Positions 57,424-64,000 of a stretch of DNA of 64,000 bases are shown in pieces. The translations under genes were made by a program, and so were the position numbers. The notes under the pieces were generated by a model. The model ran no database searches, was not told the origin of the DNA, and saw only the letters and a program-made list of their open reading frames with translations. Where the stretch lies: positions 90,405,602-90,469,601 of the forward strand of contig OX421963.1 in the NCBI GenBank assembly GCA_949128115.1, read 5' to 3'. The DNA comes from Anaspis maculata (Eukaryota > Arthropoda > Insecta > Coleoptera > Scraptiidae). Position 1 is the stretch's first letter. Each line of letters starts with the position of its first letter.

Positions 57424-60395
57424 AGGTAAACTTTCTCTGAGAATGTTTGATGGAATAGACTAGGCAGAAAATCTCAAAAAAGACTTCCTAGAAGCAAATC
57501 ATGTAACAATTGATTAACAGGTTGTTTCTTAGGTTTTAGACCCCGCTTAACACGACTAGGGGTGTTATCTTTTCGAAATTTTACCCCTTGCCCCTTAAAT
57601 CCAAGATGGCGGAAAGTTAAGGGTAAAAACTGGGTGCACGCATAAAAAGCTTATTTCCGGCCCGATTTTTCTCAAAATTGGTTCTATTCTAATGTTTTCA
57701 GGGTCGTAGAAGATGATGAGGCCAATTTCAAATACCTCTGTGAAGCCATTCGGCCGGAAATTAGTGTTGTCCAACTTTCAGGAGCAAATCAGAAACAAAT
57801 TTACGAATAACTCAAGATAAAATCATGTAACAATCAGTTAACAGGTGATTAGTTATGGTTTGGACTCTGCTGATCACAACTAGGTATGTTAACAGTTGAA
57901 CTGTTCACTCCTTATGTCTCAAATTCAAGATGGCGTATAGTCAGAGAAGAGTGGCGATCGCACAAAAACGCATTTCTAGCTCGACATTCCTCAAAATTCT
58001 TTCTTTTTGAATGTTTTTGGGGGTGTAGAGGATTGCTAGAATAATTTTGAAGACCTGTGGGCGGCCATTCGTCCTGGAATTGATGTTGCCCAAGTTCCAG
58101 GGGCAAATCAAAGTGAAAAATTGGGAATAAACGATGATTAGAATGTTGGAACATTTTTGAATCAAAGTATAGATATAAGTACCCAATCATGTAATCCACA
58201 TGCAATTGAGAAAGGCAAATATGTAAGAAAGTGTCAAAGTTAGCCCATGATTTTCTTAGGCATCACGAGTCTTCTATTTTGTTTCGAAATTTTTCAGGCA
58301 GGCATCTACACAGAGCAGTGCATGCGAATCCCTTCTTTCTGCAGCCACATTTTTTGTGCGACAGGGAGATGCACACCCACAGTATACTAGAGACAAGGTT
58401 TCTTCGGGAACTGGCCCTCGGGTCGTCCACACCGGTAAAACTTTGCCATCTGCCATGCACCTTCCAGCCGCAGTCACTGGGCGACGGTGCCTGTTCAAAA
58501 ATTCGCCAAAAATAATTAATTGCGGTTTAGGAATTATCAATTAACAATTATCAACAACTAAACGTATTTGTAATGCAATTTTGTATCTATGAAAGTCAGA
58601 CAGATTTTACTTTGGACAAGTAAAAGACAAGACAATTGATTTCATTATCAAATCTGCTGAAAATTGGAGTAGAACAGATTCAACTACAGTAAGTAATAAG
58701 ACGAAAGTTTCAAAACCAATCATCACCTGTCTGCTGCAACTCCGCACCTTTACATCTTGTAGACAATTATTATAAAAAACAGTAGATACCTCTTGCACAA
58801 TAATAGCGCCCGCCTTATTAAGTGACAACTGACAATTGGGCAATGATATTAAGCACTGGCGTAGCCAAATGAACATCATTGGCGGGAGACCGGGATATTA
58901 CCACCAACCGTGGGTTCCACAAAACAGATATTACGAAATTAGTTGATTCGCGATTTTTGTTTGTCAATTTGTAGCTGGTTGATCACTGGAAATGCTAGGT
59001 TATCCCTCAATAATGAAAATATGATGGGTCTAGTACAGATTTCAGGCATTTTTTGTGGGTAATCCCCTGGCATTTAGCAGAAAAAAGTTCAGGTTATCTG
59101 CAATCAGCCTTGATCGCTGATTATCTTTTTCAGCAGAGTTCAAAATATAAGTAGTGAACAATCTGTAAACTGTTGTTGCATAATTTGATTCCCTTTAAAG
59201 TTGGACAACACACATAATGAGTCGGAATGGTCACTCAGATGTCTTCGAAATTGGGCTCCTATCTTTCTACAACTCCGAAAGTAGAATTTTGAAAAAATCA
59301 GACAAGTGTGATTCAGAAAAATCAATGTGTTTTTTGTACGTTCATTACTCTTCGCTAACTATAGGTACCTACGCCATCTTGAATGTGAGGCACAAGAAGT
59401 GAAATTTTCAACTAATACAGACCTAGCATTGATCAGCAGAGTCCAGAACATAAGTATCTGCCTGGTAACTGATTGTTACGTGATTTTATTTGAAGCAGAA
59501 AGTAGAGAGAGACTTTTTTCCATCCACATTGTACCTGCATACCTATGATTGCTATTTTATGAATAAAATTAGATTTTTTTCACTTTTTACCCTTGACACT
59601 TTCTTACATTTGCCTTTGTCCATTGCATGTGTGATAATACATAATTGAGTACCTACATAATTATATTCTATGCTTTGATACAAAAATGTACCAACATTCT
59701 AATTATCGTTAATCTCTAAGTTTTCACTCTGATTTGCGCCTGAAACTTAGGCAACACTAATTCTAGGACAAATGACCGCCCACAGGTCTTCGAAATTATT
59801 CTAATCATCTTCTACACCCTCAAAAACATTCAAAAAGGAAGAATTTTGAGGAATATCGAGCTAGAAATGCCTTTTTGGTGCGCTCGCCACTCTTCTCTGA
59901 CTATACGCCATCTTGAATTTGAGACATAAGGAGTAAACATTTCAACTGTTAACATACCTAGTTGTGATCAGCAGAGTCCAAACCATAACTAATCACCTGT
60001 TAACTGATTGTTACATGATTTTATCTTGAGTTATTCGTAAATTTGTTTCTGATTTGCTCCTGGAAGTTAGGCAACACTAATTTCAGACCGATGGCTTCCC
60101 AGAGATATTTGAAATTGGCCTCATCATCTTCTACGACCCCGAAAATATAAGAAAAAAAACCAATTTTGAGGAAAATCGGGTCAGAAATAAGCTTTTTATG
60201 CGCGCACCCTGTTTTTACCCTAAATTTTCCGCCATCTTGGATTTAAGGGACAAGGGGTGAAATTTCGAAAAGATAACACCCCTAGTCGTGTTCAGCGGGG
60301 TCTAAAACCTAAGGAACCACCTGTTAATCAATTGTTACACGATTTGCTTCTAGGAGTGATTTCTAGGCCTCTTTTGAGATTTTCTGCCTAGTCTA
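57424..60395. mobile_element. ~3-kb inverted-repeat element built from tandem ~300-bp units
   Basis: Arms 57424-58243 and 59594-60395 are reverse complements (GACTAGGCAGAAAATCTC at the left end, GAGATTTTCTGCCTAGTC at the right). Each arm contains two diverged copies of a unit with CAAGATGGCG, then AACTAGG and GTTAACAGGT. A further degenerate unit lies in the centre at about 59210-59510. The centre encodes nothing recognisable; its open frames (58231-58544 both strands) have no motif. Confidence 0.8.
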
Positions 60396-60628
60396 GAATG
60401 CGTTATCATTGTTCAATAAAGACCTGTTTTCGTGAACTTTGGTTTGAATTGAATGAATCGGTTGAACGTTTGAAAAGTTATGCAAGAAAACTGTTTTTGA
60501 AAAATAGCTTTGAAGGCCTGTATCTCCGTTATTAGACGTTTACGAGGTATGTTTATCGATAAAAGTTCCCTTATTTTTCAATTTTCTATCTCCCCGTGAA
60601 TTTTGTAACACTTATTCCGGGACACCTG
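60396..60628. mobile_element. Half of a mariner-like MITE
   Basis: Matches the right half of copy 3 (GGCCTGTATCTCCGTTATTA, ATTCCGGGACACCTG), ending at TA 60629-60630. The left half is missing, replaced by the inverted-repeat element. Confidence 0.7.
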
Positions 60629-60630
60629 TA

Positions 60631-60741
60631 TTTTTTATGGCGTTACTCGATTTCGCTGGTAGAAGATCGTTGATCGCATTTTCTGCAGATTCTTTGATGC
60701 TTGGTGGCGTGGACTCCATCATAAAACTATCCTCGCTGTCG
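60631..60741 (-). pseudogene. Fragment of a tyrosine-recombinase (Crypton-like) type protein exon
   Basis: Possible acceptor AATTTCCAG at 60742-60743, then DSEDSFMMESTPPSIKESA and AINDLLPAKSSNAIKN. The pattern DLLPxKSxxxY is the start of Crypton-like recombinase/zinc-finger-MYM-type proteins abundant in insects (recalled, not searched). The frame stops being family-like exactly at the TA where the half MITE begins. Confidence 0.4.
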
Positions 60742-61152
60742 CTGGAAATTGCAAAACTAAAACTGAGAAAACTTAGTGAATAGAGGTATTGTTGAGCTAC
60801 ATTTTCCAATAAATTTCATCTGTAATTCTCTTTTTTTTTCCATTCATTTATTAATTTGTTGACATAATTGTTGACATGTGTAAATTTGCATACAAACAGG
60901 TTTTGTCAGTTACAGGGTAGGTCGAGGGGTACGTATAGAATATTACAACTAGTGTACGTAATACAAGAAAATACACATTATAACAGAGAGATTCTGAGAA
61001 CTCGTATGAATTTGCAGTGAAAATACGCAACACGAACTTGACATTCAATCTGAAATGTGCAGCTAGCGCGTTCCGAGTTGCGCGGTGTTCGACACTTACG
61101 GCAGTGGTCGTGGGTAAAAATCATAATATGACAAGTGATTCTGGAATTTTTA

Positions 61153-61322
61153 TTAATGTTTACGATAGACATGCTTATCTAAATTATCTTTACGAAAAGA
61201 AACATACGGACAATAAAAGCACTTGAAACTGGGAGCTTTGCCACACACCATCCTCAAGTGAGCGGTCAAATTGGTTTTGTGTGTATATTGGCGGTCACAC
61301 TTCGTACATTTGAAGGGCTTAT
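61153..61322 (-). CDS. lola: lola-type alternative terminal exon, zinc-finger pair (61.2 kb)
   Basis: Acceptor TTGTTCCAG|AT at 61323-61324, phase 1; 56 residues (counting the split first codon) from DKPFKC to HVYRKH and TAA. Finger 1 CTKCDRQYTHKTNLTA H LRMV C. Linker GKAPSFK. Finger 2 CFYCPYVSFRKDNLDK H VYRK H. All ligands intact. It is the most upstream exon in the window with respect to transcription, hence the first after the (unseen) constant exons, and has no spare residues after the last His. Third positions are less GC-rich than in the 36-kb exons. The long in-frame extension upstream to an ATG at 61467 is intron. Confidence 0.88.
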
Positions 61323-61499
61323 CTGGAACAAATATTGATTCATTGTAATGAAAACTGAATAAAAAACCTCTAAAGAATTTGATATTTATGGAACATTTGG
61401 AGCCGAGTTGACAGCATTCAAAGTCCCTGAAAATTAGTTTTTCATACATACGTACAAAATCATCCATTTACCGTTGACAAATTTTTAAGTTCAAGAAGA

Positions 61500-61890
61500 A
61501 GAAGAAACTGTAGGTATGATATACAGGTGTCCAGAAAATGGCAGAAAAGCCATTTATTCACTAGGTATAACGATTTATATTTCAACATTTCTTCATATTT
61601 CATAATTCTAATTTGCACAGATCATGTGTCGTATTATTTTGATAGGTATTCTTTGTTTAGCAACCCAAATTGTTGGGGAGAAGTCGTATATCAATAAACG
61701 TCTTTATATATTCATCAATAATAAACGCAGAATTAATTTAAATATATATTTTGTTTTATTCAATCAATGAAATTGTTTGCTATCAAAATATTTGGTAATA
61801 TAAAATAAGAATGTTTTTGTTGAATAAATATATATTTTTGTAGATATTTTGTTCCATTCATATTGAATTATTTGGAAATGGATTCATTAT
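61500..61890. other. No gene seen
   Basis: Very AT-rich intron (ATATATTTTTG-like stretches) upstream of the 61.2-kb exon. Confidence 0.4.
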
Positions 61891-61897
61891 ATGTATA

Positions 61898-62941
61898 CCG
61901 GGTGGTCCTCGTTTTATGTCATTAAAATTAAGGATCAATAGAAAATGAAAAATTAAGGGGACTTTCTCCAGAAAACATATTCGAGAAATGCCTAATAACA
62001 GAGATACAGCCCTCCAAAGTTGGAAATAAATAATCGTTATTTCCGCATAACTTTTGAACCGTTCAACCGATTTCATTCAAAATAGAACCAAAGGTTCACT
62101 AAAGTTATCCCCTGTCGAACAATCATAACATGTTCCATAAAAAAGTTTCAGGAGCGTAGATATCAGGGGGTGTTCCTACTCCCCCCCCCCCTATTTCTCA
62201 CTCACCATTTATTTTTGAAAACTGTTCATAATTTTGAATTCTACGTTCAATTTAGAAGAAAAAGTTATACTTGCAAAATTTTGATTAGAGGCTTCGTTTA
62301 GAAGATATTCGAGTTTGAAACTTTGGAAAACATCCCGAAATCGCCACTTTCCAGAACCCAAATTGTTTTTTTACTGAAAATTTCCCGGTTTTGGAAAAAA
62401 TGGTGGTTTATCAACTTGGAAATTCTATAAAACCTATTTCAGCTGAGAAATCATGAGTTTCTTTGAATTTTAATTTTTAGACCTTTGAAAGTGACGATTT
62501 TGGGATGTTTCCCAAAGTTTCAAACCCAAATATCTCCTAAATGAAGCCTCTAATCAAAATTTTGCAACAGTGATTTTGTCTTCAAAATTGAACGTAGAAT
62601 TCAAAATTATGAACAGTTTCCAAAAATAGCTAGGGGGGGTGAAAAATAGGGGGGGAAAAGTAGGGTCACCCCCTAATGTCTGAGCCCCTGAAACTTTTTC
62701 ATGGAACATGTTATAATTGTTCGACAGGGGATAATTTCAGTGAACATTTGGTTCTATTCATAATCAAATCGGTTGAACGGTTCAGAAGTTATGCGAAAAA
62801 AACGATAATTTATTTCCAACTTTGAAGGGCTGTATCTCTGTTATTAGGCATTTCTCAAATATGTTTTCTGGAGAAAGTCCCCTTCATTTACCATTCTCTA
62901 TCGATGCTTAAATTTAATGACATAAAAGTCGGACCACCCTG
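61898..62941. mobile_element. Mariner-like MITE, copy 4 (1044 bp)
   Basis: CCGGGTGGTCCTCG ... GGACCACCCTG between TA dinucleotides (61896-61897, 62942-62943). Same palindromic interior as the copy at 21422-22462, to which it is closest. Confidence 0.8.
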
Positions 62942-63299
62942 TATTGTATTATTATATTTATTGAACAATCGTTGCACTCCAAGCACTTGATTTCTTCTGG
63001 GGCAAACCGGGCTAGTCCAGCCCTGTGCCTTATATTTTACTTTTTAGTTTTACGCTAACCTACCGCCTAAGGGTTAGTGTCGATGTGACTGTTGAATTAT
63101 ATTCCAAAATAAGGAAAGAGAGAGAGAATTAATTTTGGTTTGAAAATTGGCCTGGTTTTAAATATTCATAAGGACCGGAAAGTTATGAATCATGTTGGGA
63201 AAGAAACTAGTAGAATGTCACGCCCGCTTGACTCATTTGCGAGATAATCTAGACTTATCGACCCGTTAGCAAACAGCTCGACGTGGTTATTTCATAAAT

Positions 63300-63900
63300 A
63301 ATCTGTTCACAGTCAATTAACCAAAAGTCACTTGATTTCGGCCCCGCGTATGGTCCCGGCCGCTTGGGCGTCCCGCGGCCGTAAAATTCCCGAATTTCGA
63401 GTAATTATTTCCACAGTAATATCGTTGTAAGACGCGCGCGATGAATTAATTGAACCGCTCGAAGTGTGTAGTGAATCACCGTAACACGCGAGACGCGTGT
63501 CCGAGTATATTTTGATAAATAAGTTACCGACGCGCTGAATGCGATGTTCCTCGTCCAACGTAGAAACCAATCGTCCCTAAAAATATTACCCCTGTGTTTT
63601 ACGCGAGTGTAACCCTGTTGGTACCCAGGGTGGAACGTAAAAATTAAAGTTCTTATTAGTGCGATGTCACCATAAGGTAGGGTCCACCCAAGTATATAAC
63701 ACGCTGCGAAGCTCTCTTGCCGATGAAGAATGAGTCATCTGCCATAACGCTCTCTAGCGACTCTATATCTCTCTCCCTCTGCATCTCTCTTTCTCTCTCT
63801 CATACCCCCACTTACGTCATGTGCACGAGCCATGACGTATGAACGCTAAAATGGCATCGTGACGGTTGTTTCATTACTCTCTTACGTCATCATACATCAC
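63300..63900. promoter_or_regulatory. Putative regulatory region: GC-rich block, TATA, GAGA tract and CRE half-sites
   Basis: 63330-63560 is a GC-rich, CpG-rich island without transposon signatures. A TATATAA sits at 63693-63699. 63755-63800 is a CTCTCT tract (GAGA-factor type). TTACGTCAT occurs at 63812-63820 and 63882-63890 and ATGACGTAT at 63832-63840, all CRE/AP-1-like half-sites, several on opposite strands. The clustering in otherwise plain intron suggests an enhancer or an internal promoter of the host gene. The 80-codon minus open frame here (63570-63328) has no motif. Confidence 0.4.
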
Positions 63901-64000
63901 AGCGACAGCTGAGTTTAGTTTAGTTTACTTACTTGATATTTATACGCCATGTGGATGGTTACTATTGTTATGATTTTCGATACTTGCTTTTGTTAGCAAC

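Noticed and set aside
58231..58544. Four overlapping frames on both strands.
   Set aside because: No motif in any; they lie in the centre of an inverted-repeat element.

Overview
This window is animal nuclear DNA, most likely from an insect. It is AT-rich, full of transposons and split into exons and introns. It carries Penelope-like, jockey-type, gypsy-type, hAT-like and Tc1/mariner-like elements. The host gene is recognised from a series of short terminal exons, each encoding a C2HC plus C2H2 zinc-finger pair of the type found in longitudinals lacking (lola). A sap-feeding hemipteran is my guess from repeat style only; the species cannot be named from the sequence.

Host gene. Nine apparently intact zinc-finger exons lie on the minus strand at about 61.2, 54.2, 42.2, 36.9, 36.5, 28.4, 16.3, 15.6 and 2.3 kb. 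Each has an AG acceptor in the same phase (two bases of a split codon come first), runs straight to a stop codon, and has the layout C-x2-C-x12-H-x4-C then C-x2/4-C-x12-H-x4-H. This is how lola works in other insects: constant BTB-domain exons, here expected beyond the right edge, are joined to one of many 3' exons, giving DNA-binding isoforms with different specificities. A short non-standard terminal exon lies at 37.3 kb. Two decayed pair exons (10.2 and 54.9 kb) and two finger-1 relics (2.6 and 10.6 kb) are also present. The five leftmost pair exons (2.3, 10.2, 15.6, 16.3, 28.4 kb) are close paralogues that share intronic blocks and poly(A) regions, so they look like a recent expansion of the array. 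One of them has lost its last zinc ligand where a mobile-element arm interrupts it.

Layout. 0-1.7 kb: two Penelope-like copies back to back. 2.3-2.7: zinc-finger exon and relic. 3.0-7.1: a 4-kb foldback element carrying half of a transposon-associated gene. 7.1-10: anonymous intron with diverged direct repeats. 10.1-10.7: broken exon copy. 10.9-15.4: integrase relics and a jockey-type LINE split by a 2-kb insertion. 15.6-16.5: two exons. 16.7-18.4: hAT-like MITE with 8-bp target duplication. 19.1-24.4: 5.3-kb hAT-like shell with nested elements. 24.4-28.1: gypsy remnant interrupted by a foldback element. 28.3-28.6: exon. 29.5-36.1: layered tandem arrays. 36.5-37.4: three exons. 37.7-40.5 and 45.5-52.4: a minisatellite cut by other elements. 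42.2: exon. 42.6-45.3: inverted-repeat element with a nested solo LTR. 45.9-50.3: a full-length, apparently intact two-ORF LINE with perfect 17-bp target duplications. 51.1: solo LTR. 52.5-54.0: remains of a FEN1-like transposon gene and of a gypsy pol gene. 54.2-55.1: exon and its dead sister. 57.4-60.4: large inverted repeat. 60.6: recombinase-like fragment. 61.2: exon. 61.9-62.9: mariner-like MITE. 63.3-63.9: GC-rich and CRE/GAGA-rich putative regulatory DNA.

The exons together behave as a cassette of interchangeable DNA-binding tails. The transposons sit in the introns between them and appear both to have spread the cassette out and to have destroyed some members.
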